In this document: positions 33,460 through 45,310 of the stretch, piece by piece
Layout: every line of letters starts with the position of its first letter
Numbering within the stretch: the stretch's first letter is position 1
Position numbers and translations under genes: made by a program
Notes under the pieces: model-generated
Told to the model about the DNA's origin: nothing
Seen by the model: the letters and a program-made list of their open reading frames with translations, nothing else
The model's database searches: none
Assembly: GCF_002994745.2 (NCBI RefSeq)
Contig: NC_037090.1
Location: 32,470,501-32,534,500 of the forward strand
Direction: 5' to 3'
Source of the DNA: Rosa chinensis
Taxonomy: Eukaryota; Streptophyta; Magnoliopsida; Rosales; Rosaceae
DNA: 64,000 nucleotides

Positions 33460-34500
33460 CGCCTGGGTGAGGAGATGCATCAAGAAATCGAAAGCATGGG
33501 GCCGTCAGTGGTGCTCTTGGTCAGCGGAGGAAGTTGTGGCCGTCGGAGGAGATTGGCGGTGCTTGGCCAGCGGAGCGGAGTGGAGCTCTCGTTCAGCGGA
33601 TAGTTTGAGTTTGGCGGAGCCCTAGAGCTCAGTCGATGAACAGTCCAGCGGAGGAAAAAAAAGTCCGGCGGAACTCGGAGCTACAGTTGGAGGAGGAGCG
33701 CAGCGGAGGTGGCTAGCGGCGGTCCCGGAACTCAGCGGGGGAGAAGCTATCTGGCGGTGCCAGTGAAGTTTTGGCGGTTCCTGGCGGAGTTTTTGCCGCT
33801 GAAGAATTGTGGCGGTGGAGGTGCAGGAACTTTGAAGTTGGGCGGAGCTCCGAAGTTGGGCGGAGCTTGGCCGCTGGTGGAGGGAGCTGCAGCGGAACAG
33901 TGCAGCGAGTGTGCAGCGGAGCAGCTTGCAGCGGAGACATGGATGGCAGGCCTAGCAGAGGATGACGCCCAGCGGTGATCGCTGTCAAGGGAGTGAGACG
34001 CCGGCGGTGCCCAGTGGTGCGTGCAGAGATTGGCGCGCAGCAGTGCAGCGGTGCTTCCCCGGCGGAGCCGTAACGAAGCCTTGTAGAGCGTGAAGAGGAG
34101 TTGCTGCAGTTCGCTGGGCGAAGCGGTGGAGCACCGGGCGGAGGATCTATGGCTAGCGGAGCGGAGGATTAGGTGCTCGGCGGAGGCCCCGAGTTCGGCG
34201 GTACTTGGAACTCAGCAGTTTGCAGTAGCGGGACCGCTGGAGGACAGGCCTAGCGGCGGCGTTGGTTTTTGCTCAGTGGTATGCAGGCGGTGTTTTGCTG
34301 CGATCGATCAAAGAAAAAAAGAAAGCAGTGGCCGCCGCTGATGCTGGCGGTGCCGGCTGATATGTGCTGGGTTGCTGCTGAGAGCTATGCGAGCAAGTGC
34401 CGTAGGGGTTGTCCGGCGGAGCGGAACGTGGTGCTCGGCCGAGTTGGCCTGGTCATGCCGCTGAGCGATGCAAAGAGGAAGACGAGGCCTTGAAGAGAAT
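33460..34500. repeat. GC-rich GCGGAG-motif region inside the non-autonomous element
   Basis: The motif AGCGGAG or GGCGGTG recurs dozens of times at irregular spacing. It creates overlapping open frames on both strands (for example 33,709-33,978 plus and 34,308-34,718 minus), but these are low-complexity and mutually shadowing, so I do not call genes. Confidence 0.7.
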
Positions 34501-34773
34501 GGGTGTCCAGAGAAGATCTCTGGGTGTCCAGAGAAGATTTGCCGCCCAGAAATTTTTTTTTTTTTTTTTTTTTTGTGTTCAGCGGAGACCAATTGAGCTA
34601 GCTTTGACTTTTTGAGTAGGGCGTTGACTGACTCCGCCGGGCGTTGACCAGCCATGTTGGGCGTTGACCGACCATGTTTTGATGTTGAATGAGAGTCGAC
34701 TCGACATTTTCGGGTCAAAGTTCGTGGTAGGTGACGAAGCCTTTGTGTGTCGGCTTCCCACAGACGGCGCCAA

Positions 34774-35274
34774 TGTTAATGTTTGGATCCGTTGGGGATC
34801 TAATTAACGATAAGTAAGAGATAGAGAGAGAGAGTGACACGAGGCGTATAGTGGTTCGCCTCCGCATGAGCGGGAGACTACGTCCACTTGAAAGCTATAC
34901 TAGTGTGTCGAGCCTTGCGGCCTAACAAGATTACAAGAGATGTAATCAATGTGTTGAGTTGTGGGAGGAGGCATTCCTTTTATAGATGAAGGAATGCTTC
35001 TCATTTACTTGTTCTTCGATGTGGGACAAGCAAAGCTACTATTCTAGTCTATTTAACATGTAGAAAGCTATGTTATGGGGGCATCTTGGCAAGGGCGGAA
35101 AGGTGGCTTCCCGGTGGCGGATTTGCGACTTCCGGATACCGCCGCGTAGCCTGAACATAGGGCTACACGATGCATGTCTCGGTTGGGCCTCACCATGGCT
35201 TGTGGGTGTCTCAAAGAGGGTGTTACTTATGCTTGGTGATGTAGAGAACTAGCTTGCTAGTGTAGGTATGAACA
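34774..35274 (-). repeat. 5' LTR (right) of the young non-autonomous element
   Basis: This is the partner LTR, next to the primer-binding-site-like string at about 34,754-34,773. Line-by-line comparison with the left LTR showed no difference. Confidence 0.9.
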
Positions 35275-36137
35275 AGCCTAGAAATCAAAAGGTTGCAGAA
35301 GCAAAGCCCTCAGTCGACGGCGTGTACGCGGCCCTTTGTCGCTGGTCAGTGTTGAGACTTCACGGTTTTGGTCTCCAGGCCCTTTTACTTCTAACCAAGA
35401 TGGTGGTGATCAGAGGAAAAGGCCGGAAACCGGCGAGGCTCAAGGAATAGTGGCATCACTATCATCGGTTGTTGAGGTGGAGGCTGCCGGCGGTGCATGT
35501 CGGTAGTGAGGCTCCAGTTTGGGTCGGATTTGGGTGCTGGATCGATTGGTGGTGGCAGTTTTGCGATGTGGTGGTTTTCCCTGCGCTACAGTGGGAGGAC
35601 GAGAAAGAGAGAGGTCAGGGGAGAGAGAGAATGAGTGATGCGACCGAGAGAGGAGAGAGGAAGAGAATGGGATTCTATGGTTTTCTCCTAGAATACTTTC
35701 TATTTATATTTGTGTCCGTGAAATACCAATTTTTCCCTTGCGACGGATTACAAAACTCCTCTAGCTAATTGCTTTCGGTTTTGGGCTCGTAACTTTTCTT
35801 TTATTTTTTTTTCGTCGGAAACTTCCTAAGTTAATTATTGACTTCGTCCTAGGCCCAAAACTTGATCTCGTAAAAATCCAAAATCCAAAACTTTGTTACA
35901 ACTCAATTTATCGTCTTTGAAACTTTAACAAACGATCGCCTCACTAAACTTCTATAACCTTCTAGGCCCAAATGAAAGAGTCTCGGCCCAAAATTAAATC
36001 ATAAGGCCCAATAGGTAGTATTGACACCAAAACAATCTCCGAAATCGATTTCTTCACTTAAATCACCTTGTGAGAATCTTATTGGTGAAAAATTACCTTC
36101 TAAAAGTTAAACAAAATTTTCAGGGGCTCACACGTTT

Positions 36138-37030
36138 TGGGTACTCAGATCATACCTTATTCTAAAACACCAAAAGGGGAAGGTAACTATTCTTATTAAA
36201 TATGTGGATAATATGGTGATTACAAGAGATGATTTGGTGGAAATTGGAAGTCTTCAAAAGAAGTTGGCTTCATAATTTGAGATGAAGGATTTGGGAGACT
36301 TGATTTCTTGGGGGATTGAGGTAGGCAGGGGGAGCTATGGCATCTTCTTGTGTCAATGGAAGTAGATGTTGGATCTCTTGGCAGAGACAAGTATGTTGGA
36401 TTGTTGTCCAATAGAACAAAATCATAAACTAGTAGAGTATCCTGATCAAGTTCCAACTGATAAAGCAAGGTATCAAAAGTTAGTATGACATCTGATTTAT
36501 TCATCACACTAGACCAGATGTTGCTCAATATCATGAGTAAGTTTCTGTACAATCCAACTGAACGACACATGGAAAATGGTAAGAATTTTGAGGTATTTGA
36601 AGTCAGCACTAGAAAAATGTTCAATGTTCTCTTAACATCAGTACCTTTATGTTAGTGGATATACAAATGCAGATTGGGCTGATTCTGTCACAGACTAGAA
36701 GTCTACATTTGGCTACTCTATCTTTGTGGGAGGAAACCTTGTTATCTAGAGAAGTAAGAAGCAGAAAGTTGTTGCAAAGTCTAGTGTTGAAGCTAAGTAT
36801 AGGGGTATGACACATAGAGTGTGTGTGAGCTCCTATGGCTGTGTAATGTAATTCAAGATTTGGGATTTAATTCTAATTTAGCTATGCAGTTATATTGAGA
36901 TAACAAAGCTGCAATTGAAATATCTCAGAATCATGTACAATATGACCTAATGAAGCATGTGGGGGTTGTATTAGCCAAATAGCCACCCTCAAGTATAAGG
37001 GCCAAGTTCTAGTGTAGGTATTATGAGTAG
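36138..37030 (+). pseudogene. Ty1/copia relic, end of reverse transcriptase and RNase H (right part)
   Basis: This continues the relic of 27,930-28,824. It shows a reverse transcriptase YVDNMVIT-like segment (YVDD in active copies), EMKDLGDL, and RNase H text such as KLLQSLVLKLS and QLY-DNKAAIEIS across shifting frames. Stops and small indels are frequent. No 3' LTR could be recognised beyond about 37,140. Confidence 0.75.
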
Positions 37031-37947
37031 GGGATATGGTAACCAAGGGATTGGAAAACTCACTCTAGCTCAGGAAAACCTAAAGGATGCTACATGAATA
37101 TGCAACTGTACAAATTACAAACAAGGGCTCACAAGTGAACCAAAGTTCATGGTGATTATATGCAAGATGGGGTAGTGTTTTGATTTTGGTTTTGGAGATG
37201 ATTTGATTCGGAAATAGCTAAATGAATACTTGAAATGTAAACTAGCCTAAGCTAAATTAGATGTAATAAAATGGATGAGAATTAGGACTTAAGGTTTTCT
37301 CCTCTTGCCTTTCTTGCAAACAATAATGCTTATGTAATGAATGATGCCATTTTAATTAGCTAATTTCTCTCCTTGCATCCCTCTCGGGTATGACAAGGGA
37401 CATGCTCCATTGATGATATCAAGCAACCACTCTCGGGTATAGTACTTAACTACTTAAGTCATGCATTTCAATCCGGTTCGGTATCTAATGCATTTACCTA
37501 AGTGCATAAAGTTTGGAGGTGAAGAAATTATGCAAACCAACCAAGGTTATCTCTAAGTGATTGTAGTTCACAACCATAACATGCACATATGATATGCTAT
37601 CATGCTTCAAATAACCAAGGTTAATCAAGCCTTAATTATTTCTCATGTCATGGAAAATATTCATATCCAAATTGATTAAGTTCAAGCATAAACATTCAAC
37701 TCTTGAACTAGCATGTTAAGGTGCTAAAGAAAAGTGCATCAAACATAATATTTACATCAAAGTCATACAAGATTGGCTAGGGCTTTCAACCCTAGCCTCA
37801 ACAAACTAACTACTCACTCATAATCAAATACAAAAACATGTTTATGAACATCAAACTAAAAGGTAGGGATAGAGAAGTGATGATCAAATTGAGGATGGTA
37901 TAGATGAACTCATGGAAGTTTTGTCATGGTGATGATGATTCCTCAAG
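37031..37947. other. AT-rich repeat-like spacer
   Basis: There is no gene. The stretch contains CTCTCGGGTAT twice (about 37,382 and 37,431) and is probably the remains of a further retroelement. It continues on the other side of the next insertion at 40,998. Confidence 0.35.
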
Positions 37948-37952
37948 TGATG

Positions 37953-40900
37953 TGTGATGCCCCGAAAATTCGTATTTATTTTTTGAGGATTTTTGGGAAT
38001 TTAATTAGTGGTTATTAGACGATTTTGTGGCTCGTGGATGGAGCGGAACTGTTTCGGGCGAATAATTGTTTAGGAAGCGTCATTTTAGGGGGGGGGGCGA
38101 GGGTTGACCTTTTATTCATTGGGTATTTCTGAAAACTTCCTTCACGAAAGTCGTAGAGCGCGTCGATACGAGTTCGTGGATATGTGGAACGCAAAAATCA
38201 GAGTTCGTATGAGGAAGTTATGGCTTCCGGAAAAAGTTTCCATTTTGGTATAAATAGAGAAATTCTGAAAATTCTTTCATAATTTCCATTTACCATTTCC
38301 GGAAAGTTTTCTTCCTCTCTCTTCTCTCTCAACTGATACCTTCGGTACCGAAAGAAAACCGGCTGACCCAACCCGGACTTGGCTTTTCCAGCGAGCTCCA
38401 GCGGTGAAACTTTCCAGATCAGCTCGTCTCCTTGCTCCAGTCATCCCTCTGGCATCCTCTAGCATCGTTTCTCGACGGTGGCAACGCTAGAAGGAGGCAA
38501 AAATCTGTGTATTCGGACCCTATCGGTTCTCCTATCTTCGACGTTAGCGAAGCTTCAAACCAAGCTTGGGGAGCTCGCAGCAGCCACCTTAGTTGATCCT
38601 TGGTGGTTGTTTGGATCGATTCACGTGAAACTTGGTTCAACTCGGATTGAACAGTAATTCACGGCTTGTGAGGTAGTTTTCAACCATTTATGCTTAGTTT
38701 CTGAATTCGTGCTAGTTATAAAAATTGATAAGCATGTTGAGATGAACATCTTTGATGTTGGAAGTGTTGTGAAATATTGAGTTTTTGCCTGTGGCGGTGC
38801 GTCACCACCTGTGGCGGCGTTCTGGCTGCGTTCTAGCCATGTAAGGGACTGTTTCTGGTATTATATATCTTCTACTCGTCGATACGAGTGTTTCGATATA
38901 TATTACGCAATTTTTGGAGTTCGTATGAATTTGTTTTGATTTTTACTGTTTCATACCGTTTGATTTATTCGTTCCGTGAGGATTCGAGTGTTCGATCGAC
39001 TTGTGGTTTTGACATATCGATCTTAGAAGTATTCCGGAGACTGTGGGTGGTCTCGGATGTGGTTTTACCTCGATTGGTGTCACTTTTGTGGTTTTAGTTC
39101 AAAATTGGGGTTCAGACTTTAATTACTTTGTGATTCATGCACTAAATCGAGATCGTATGTGTTTAGGTACTTAACTAGCTTGTGTTGAGCGGATTGCAGT
39201 GAATTGTACTTGTCTTGGTTAGCGTGTGAAGACGCAGCGGGATTCAGAGGTGAGTAAATCTCACGATATTCGTTATGAGCCTAATTACCATATTATCTTG
39301 GAGTTATGGGATTAACTATGACTATAGTTGGTATTAGTGGCATTCCTAAGTGGATGACTATGTATATATATATATTTACATGAAATATATATGTATTGGT
39401 GGCTTCGTTGTGATGTGAACAATATTTGAAATGAGTTCATTATTGCTCGAGAATGGTGAAATTTTGTATTGAGTTGTGATTGTAGAATATCATGTGTTGA
39501 AATACCATGGGTCTAATATGACCGTCTTGATTCAGATTTAAGATATGGTAAATCTTGTGTAGGAATATCTGTGTGATGAATCTTTGTGATGATTGTCATG
39601 TAAAGCTTGTGTAGGAATATCTGTGTGATGAATCAATGACATCAGTGTGATGAATCTTTGTGATGATTGTCATGTGAAGGTTGTGTAGGAATATCTGTGT
39701 GATGAATCGATGACATCAGTATGATGAATCTTTGTGATGGTTGTCATGTAAAGCTTGTGTAAGAATGTCTGTGTGATAAATCGATACAATCTATGTGATG
39801 ACCGGCAAAATCTGTGTGATGATCGCTATCTGTGTGATGACTGGCGAAATTTGTGTGATAATCAATTGGATGATCACTATCTATGTGATGATCGACAAAT
39901 CTGTATGATGATCAGTAGGACGATGGCTATCTGTGTGATGATCAGTGTGATGACTGCTCTGTAGCGGAGTTGAATTGTTATTAAGTTAATAACGATCGAG
40001 AGGACTGCTGTGATGGTCGGAGCTACTCACGGTTGTCAGAGTGTGGGGTTATGATGATTTTTATGACTTGAATTGCTTGTCTTAATGTGATCTCCTAAAC
40101 TAAACTATACGCAGGGGTTACTATGAATTGTTTTGCCTGTTTTGAATTGTGATTGCCTTGTTTACTTCATGATTTTATTGATTTATGGTTTGATTGATCT
40201 TGATGGCCATAGTGGTGACGATTGTGCTCTGTGTGAGGATAGAAAGGTGATTCATTGTTTTCACCTTTGATGTCGTTTTGATGACAAAGGCTTCCGGTGG
40301 GAAGGAAATGAGTGTGATCTTTGTGACTCGCCATTGTGCGTCAAAGGATTTCCAAACATTACTTGAGGAGGTTTTGTTTGACTGGAATTTGTGTAATTGG
40401 ATTCTAGGTTGAGAATCTGAGCATGTGGTTTTAGTCACGAGTTGACCTACGTAAGCATGTTATGGAAGATTATGAAACAGATGGTTGTAGTTGTGAGTTA
40501 TGTGCTTATCGTTGTTTAGGTTGAGGTGACTTAAGAATGTGTTTCTGCTTTGTGGTTTTGAGTTTACTCATACGGGCTTGCAAAAGCTTACCGGGTTTAT
40601 TGTGTAGCAACTCGGTGCACCATTCAAACGGTGTAGGGGTTAATTCTGCAGGTCAGGAAAATCGTGGCTGATGCTGAGGTAGCACTATTTGCAGATTTAC
40701 GGTACGAAGCCATTTTTGTGACTTTACCGTTATTAAGACTTCCGCTTGTAGTGAGCTCTGAGGAGTATTTACGTTTTATTTTGTTATTGACAATTTAATT
40801 CGTAAGCTTGTGTAATATATAACCCTGTGGAGCGAGTGTATATTATCTTTGAGGATTCAGGGCATCAGTATGTACTTGGTTTAAAGGGAAAAAATTTCCA

Positions 40901-40992
40901 GGTATTTTGTATTGATGGCTGAACGATCACGCATGTATAATTATGGGATTATATATCGATTTTTATTTATGTTAAAAATCAGGGGCGTGACA
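37953..40992. mobile_element. Probable solo LTR (3.04 kb) with 5-bp TSD
   Basis: It starts TGATGCCCCGAAAATTCG and ends CAGGGGCGTGACA, with TGATG duplicated at 37,948-37,952 and 40,993-40,997. Length, TG...CA ends and 5-bp duplication fit a long LTR of a Ty3/gypsy-type element, left alone after LTR-LTR recombination. No gag-pol is present, although a short interior cannot be excluded. The minisatellite at 39,535-39,960 is internal. Confidence 0.8.
39535..39960. repeat. Minisatellite of TGTGTGATGAATC/GATGATC units
   Basis: The first part repeats a 75-100 bp higher-order block (GTGTAGGAATATCTGTGTGA, then TGATGATTGTCATGT) about three times. The second part breaks down into short units of the type CTGTGTGATGATCG. 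It lies inside the solo LTR, so it arose within an LTR. Confidence 0.75.
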
Positions 40993-40997
40993 TGATG

Positions 40998-41960
40998 CTA
41001 GACTCCTCTCCTTCTTCTTCAAATATTGATGATGGAATATGAGATGTAGAAATAATCAAGTGGTGAAATGGTGGAATTGTGAAGCTTTATATATATGAAA
41101 TAGAATGGGTAGATGGAAAGCATGATGAATTTGGTGGATGTGATAGTGGAGGATATGAATATATGGTGGTGGTGATGGAGGTTTTGTGGAGAAGATGATA
41201 GTGATGATGGAGGTTTTGTGGAGAAGATGATAGTGATGATGGAGGTTTTGTGGAAGAGATGATAGTGGATTGTGTAGAGAATATAGGGAGAAAAAGATGT
41301 AATGGAGTGGTATGAGTGATGCCTTAAGAGTTTGATGAAGGGATGCTTATATAGAGAAGAGAGAGAGGAGTAAAATGATGAATGGAAACAAAAGGAGCAG
41401 CTCAAGCATTGTAAGAAGCATGGAGGTGGAGTGTGAGAGTGGTAATAGATCCTAAAAACAAGGGGAAAGGGTATGGAAGAGATGGAGTAAAAAGAGAGAA
41501 GTAATGATGAGCTATTAGAGTGTAGAGTAGAAAAAGATGACTTAGGAGAAGAGAGGAGCAGCTAGCTCTCTTTGTTGTGCATGGGAATCATGAATTTGAA
41601 GAGTGTTGGGGTGGTTTTGGGTCACCAAAGTCAATGACAAGGATGGAGAGAACCCTATGCACCATGCTTATTATCCAAATGATAATATGATGGATTAATC
41701 TAGTCATAATCTTGCAGGATTCTTCTAGAACTCTCCTTGAGAATTGCAGCAACATAACCATTCAAAAAATGCACAACTAATCCGTCCAAAATGGATTCTC
41801 GGCTAAGCTATCCTTATTCGATCAACTAGGATTCATTTTCTGCTTTGGAAATTTCATTCAATTGAATCTTCACGAGACTTCAGAATTGGCCTTCGACTTA
41901 TTCAGACCAAACGTTCCTCGATAAGTATAGATCATGCTGGTAAGATTTCAGAGCTTACTT
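40998..41960. repeat. Spacer with a short tandem repeat
   Basis: There are no genes. Near 41,175-41,266 a 33-bp unit (GATGGAGGTTTTGTGGAGAA and ATGATAGTGAT) is repeated about three times. The minus frame at 41,019-41,405 spans it and is low-complexity Ser/His, so it was not called. Confidence 0.5.
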
Positions 41961-44412
41961 TTGATAGGAGCATTTCAATGCGACGTTTTAATTGTTATTT
42001 CCTCATATTTACTTAGTTATTTCCTTAAATGAATCCTTCTTGTTTAGGAAAGTTTCTACTTTTAGAAAGTTTATATTTTCAGTGAAAGTTTCTATTTTTA
42101 GTAATAGTTTCTATTTTTAGGTCCTTGGAGCAAACAAAGCTGAAATGAGCTGAAAAGAGGAAAGAGGACCTAGAAAACATTGAAGAGAGCTGAGACAAGG
42201 CACAAGGGCTGTAAAAATGAGCTGAAAAGAAGAAATGAAGTTTTCCTGGTCCAGCCAGGAAATCCTGATTCAACCAGGATATCCTGTTTAGAAGAGGAAA
42301 CTTTGTCAAGCAAGACTCCTGAGCTAACCAGGAAGTATGATTGGAAAAATGAAGAAAAATGGCGCTGGGAAAAGGTTCCTGGAGGCACTAGGAGACCTTA
42401 TGGCTTGAAGATGATGCATGGAGGCCCACGAATATTCTGGATTAATTTGGATTATTGGCAAAGGAAGAAGGCCCATCGGATTTAGGGTTTTGTGACGCTA
42501 AAGATGGATTTTTGGAGAATAAAATTCCTTGTTGCTGTGAAAAGGGATAGAAATAACGTGGAAATCGAGAAAATATCAAGGAGATTATGTTGGAGATATT
42601 CTAGGGAGAGTTTTAAGGGATGGTGAAGTGTGTACAACAAGAAAAAGGTTCAAAACAAGTCCAGATTCGTTCCTACATTCCCTATAGGTATTTTGGCCGA
42701 AATTAAAGAGAAAAATCAGAGAAAATCTCTAGATATTTTGGCAAAAATATATATTAAAGGATTATGGATTTATTTTATAGCTTTTTGATTGGTTTGGTGA
42801 CACAACAAAGCTGACATGGCACTCTGTGATTGGTTGAAGCTGTGTGGAATTATTAAATAAATCTTTGGAAAAATAAAAGAAGATTCATGAAGCTTGGAGA
42901 CCAAGTTCACGTCCCCTATATATACTCCCCTCCCCCTCGGCTTGACGTTTCCTACACTTCTCCCATTCAGAAAATTTCAAACGTAAAAGCTCTCTCTCCC
43001 TCTCTCCATTCTCTAGTTCAGTGTTTGCGTTTTCAAGCAAGGAGAGGAAGAAGAAGAAGGAGCCATGAAGACCTAGCATCCACCATCCACCATTGAAGCC
43101 TTGAAGAGTTGAAGGTTGCTTTCAAGATTCAAGTCCAACGTTCAAGATATCCATCTCCATCTCACGGTGTAATTCATTCTTTTTCCTTGTAATCACTTTG
43201 ATTTTTTCTTGTTTGATTCCGTATGAACTTGTTCTAGTTAACATATAACGTTTAGGGCAAAGTTTAAGCCCAATTTCTATGATTGAATAAAGTTTTTGAA
43301 TTCTATGATTGAAATTCTAAGTTGCTTAGGTGGGTTTGTTCAATTGAATTTGTGTGATTGATATCTTTTATGTGTTTATCTTAATTGGTTCGAAACTTTT
43401 AGGATTTGCATATAATTGATTTAAGTTAACGATTCACCTAATAGTTTTGTGAACTTAAATCAAAAGTAGTAAAGCCTTTGGACAAAGGTTGAATTGAATT
43501 GAAAATGATTGCAAATAGATGAACTTATTCATAAAAGGTTGTGCACTTAAGTTGATAACCTTTCTCTATGCTTCTTGCATTGAACATGCCTTGATTAGCT
43601 AGCTTTCTAGACTTTGATTGCATGTTTGATGAGATTGATCTAGGTTCTTTCGCTTAGGTTAATTAGTAAAGGAAACTAAAATATGGGAAATCATTTGCTT
43701 CGAATGTTTCACATGATCAACTTTTTTCTCATGACTTAGATGATCAATTATAGGGTTTGAATCGAATTTGATTATATGAAATTGGTTTTGATCTTTGTTT
43801 CTTACGTTCCCTTCTTGTATATGTGTTTTTGTATTTTCTTTCTTTGGTTTATTTTTATTTTCGAAAATCTATCTTAAACCCCCCTTTTATTTCGTTACTT
43901 GTATATATTTTTGTAAATATTATACTTTGTAATTTTATTAATTCTTTAATTGTTTTACAATGACAGGTGTACCCTCAATCCCCGGATCTGAACGATTCCT
44001 ATTTACCGTATACTAACGATGATATTTTCTGGGTTAAATTATACGCTTACTTTTACCGTATCAAATTCACCATAGTTTGGCTAGAAATGCTGCCGGAATC
44101 CTTACAGGTCCAGTTTTACCGTTTTCATCTTTTAGTCAGAAACTTGGACCAATCTTTTTGAAGGCCTTTCACACTGAACTAACTCTTGAACTCTGAATAA
44201 GAAATGATCCTTAGGATATGCATAATGGATCTGGAAAGTTTTAACTCATTTGGAGTTCGTTTGATCAGGCTGCCAACTCTCCTTCCTTGTCTAGCTCGCT
44301 TTCCCCTAGCCGGAGTAAGAAAATGTGCTAAGGTTGACTTTTTAGTTCATTTCCAGGCTTCTTTATCATTTCCTAACATGATAAGCAAAACATAATAAAT
44401 ATATATAAATAA
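41961..44412. repeat. Possible LTR-type region with a promoter-like core
   Basis: No gene is seen. A TATA-type CTATATATACTCCCC lies at about 42,919, followed by a CT-rich leader and a T-rich stretch up to a GACAGGTG at about 43,964. The layout recalls the LTR and leader of a large Ty3/gypsy element. I found no repeat partner or target duplication, so the call is tentative. Confidence 0.25.
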
Positions 44413-45019
44413 GGGAAAATCTCACAAACAGTACCTGACCTATCGGCCACTAATAACTTTCGTACCTCAAGTTCAAAAAATATCAGATTGGTACCTGAAC
44501 TTTTGACCCCGACCCAATATCAGTACCTGGGAACAGTAAAATCGTTAACGGGATTAATTTTTGAAGGGTAAATTTGTCATTTCACTATTCATCATCTCCA
44601 AAACTCTCCCTTCTCTCTGCAATACCAGATTTCCTCTTCTTCTTCTTCTTCTTCTTCTTCATACCTCATCACCACTATCAACCAACCTTTCACTTCTTCA
44701 ATAGCCACTGTCCCATCCACCACCAACTCCTCTCACCTCTCACCTCTCCTTTAGTCAATTTGGGTTTGTGTCTGTGAGGTATGAAGAAGATAATGAAAAA
44801 TCTGGGTTTGCAAAGAGAGAGGGGAGAGTTTTGGAGATGATGAACAGTGAAATGACAGATTTACCCTTCAAAAATTAACTCCATTAACGATTTTACTGTT
44901 CCCAGATACTGATATTGGGTCAGGGTCAGAAGTTCAGGTACCGATCTGATATTTTTTGAACTTGAGGTACAAAAGTTATTAGTGGCTTGAAGTTCAGGTA
45001 TTGTTTGTGAGTTTTTCCC
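44413..45019. mobile_element. Mutator-like MITE with 9-bp TSD and ~200-bp TIRs
   Basis: The exact 9-bp TATAAATAA occurs at 44,404-44,412 and 45,020-45,028. The ends GGGAAAATCTCACAAACA and the reverse complement of the right side (GGGAAAAACTCACAAACA) pair, and pairing continues for about 200 bp through the GTACCTGAACTT, CCAATATCAGTA and GTAAAATCGTTAA text to TTTGGAGATGAT. The interior has a (TTC)n run at 44,632-44,660. There is no transposase. The fold would be a strong hairpin. Confidence 0.9.
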
Positions 45020-45028
45020 TATAAATAA

Positions 45029-45310
45029 AGAGAAATAATGGAATTGGATTAGTCAACATTAAGTTGGACTTTAGAACAAGTAATTTCCATGTTTTAGGGC
45101 ACAAATATGTATATGAATTATGATCCAACAGGTTGATTGACAATTCATTAAAAAAAAGTTGGATGCAAATTTGATTTCATTTTCTTTCATTCTAAGTGAG
45201 GAACAACTAGTATATATATTTACTAATTAAAGTTGTGCCTAGCAAGTTGTTTCATGACTCACTAGGCAAGTTTAGTGTTCGAGATGTTTATACCCCAACT
45301 TGAGGGGAAG
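45029..45310. other. Short AT-rich spacer
   Basis: I see no gene and no repeat here apart from an LTR-like lead-in to the tandem array (GAGGGGAAGCATTG at about 45,302). Confidence 0.3.

Larger units (their letters stand above)
31352..35274 (-). mobile_element. Non-autonomous LTR retrotransposon (gag-pol-less) with identical LTRs
   Basis: The 5-bp duplication AGCCT lies at 31,347-31,351 and 35,275-35,279. LTRs are 31,352-31,852 and 34,774-35,274, 501 bp each, and look identical base for base. Next to the right LTR the minus strand reads TTGGCGCCGTCTGTGGGAAG, a primer-binding-site-like string in the usual position, which sets the orientation as minus. The interior (2.9 kb) has no gag, protease, integrase or reverse transcriptase. 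It has an AT-rich half and a GC-rich half full of GCGGAG/GCGGTG motifs (about 33,460-34,500), then an A/T-rich T run at 34,553-34,574. Such elements need proteins from an autonomous partner, which I cannot identify. A second member lies at 58,473-63,197. Confidence 0.9.
28830..36132 (-). mobile_element. LTR-like block, probably a solo LTR, nested in the copia relic
   Basis: The block begins TGTGGTGACC and ends GGGGCTCACA (TG...CA). It is flanked by TGTTT (28,825-28,829) and CGTTT (36,133-36,137), a 5-bp duplication with one difference. Without the element nested at 31,352-35,274 it is about 3.4 kb and has no gag-pol. The first part is an AT-rich non-coding stretch; the last (35,280-36,132) has GC-rich text near 35,290-35,660 and then AT-rich text. 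Read on the minus strand the start (TGTGAGCCCCTGAAAATT) recalls the start of the 37,953 element (TGATGCCCCGAAAATT), which suggests related LTRs in opposite orientation. The solo-LTR status is inferred from the lack of a coding interior. Confidence 0.6.

Noticed and set aside
33709..34718. Overlapping open frames on both strands in GC-rich DNA
   Set aside because: They are low-complexity, mutually shadowing and lie inside a non-coding LTR element; no domain is visible.
41019..41405. 128-codon minus-strand frame
   Set aside because: Low-complexity Ser/His text created by a short tandem repeat.
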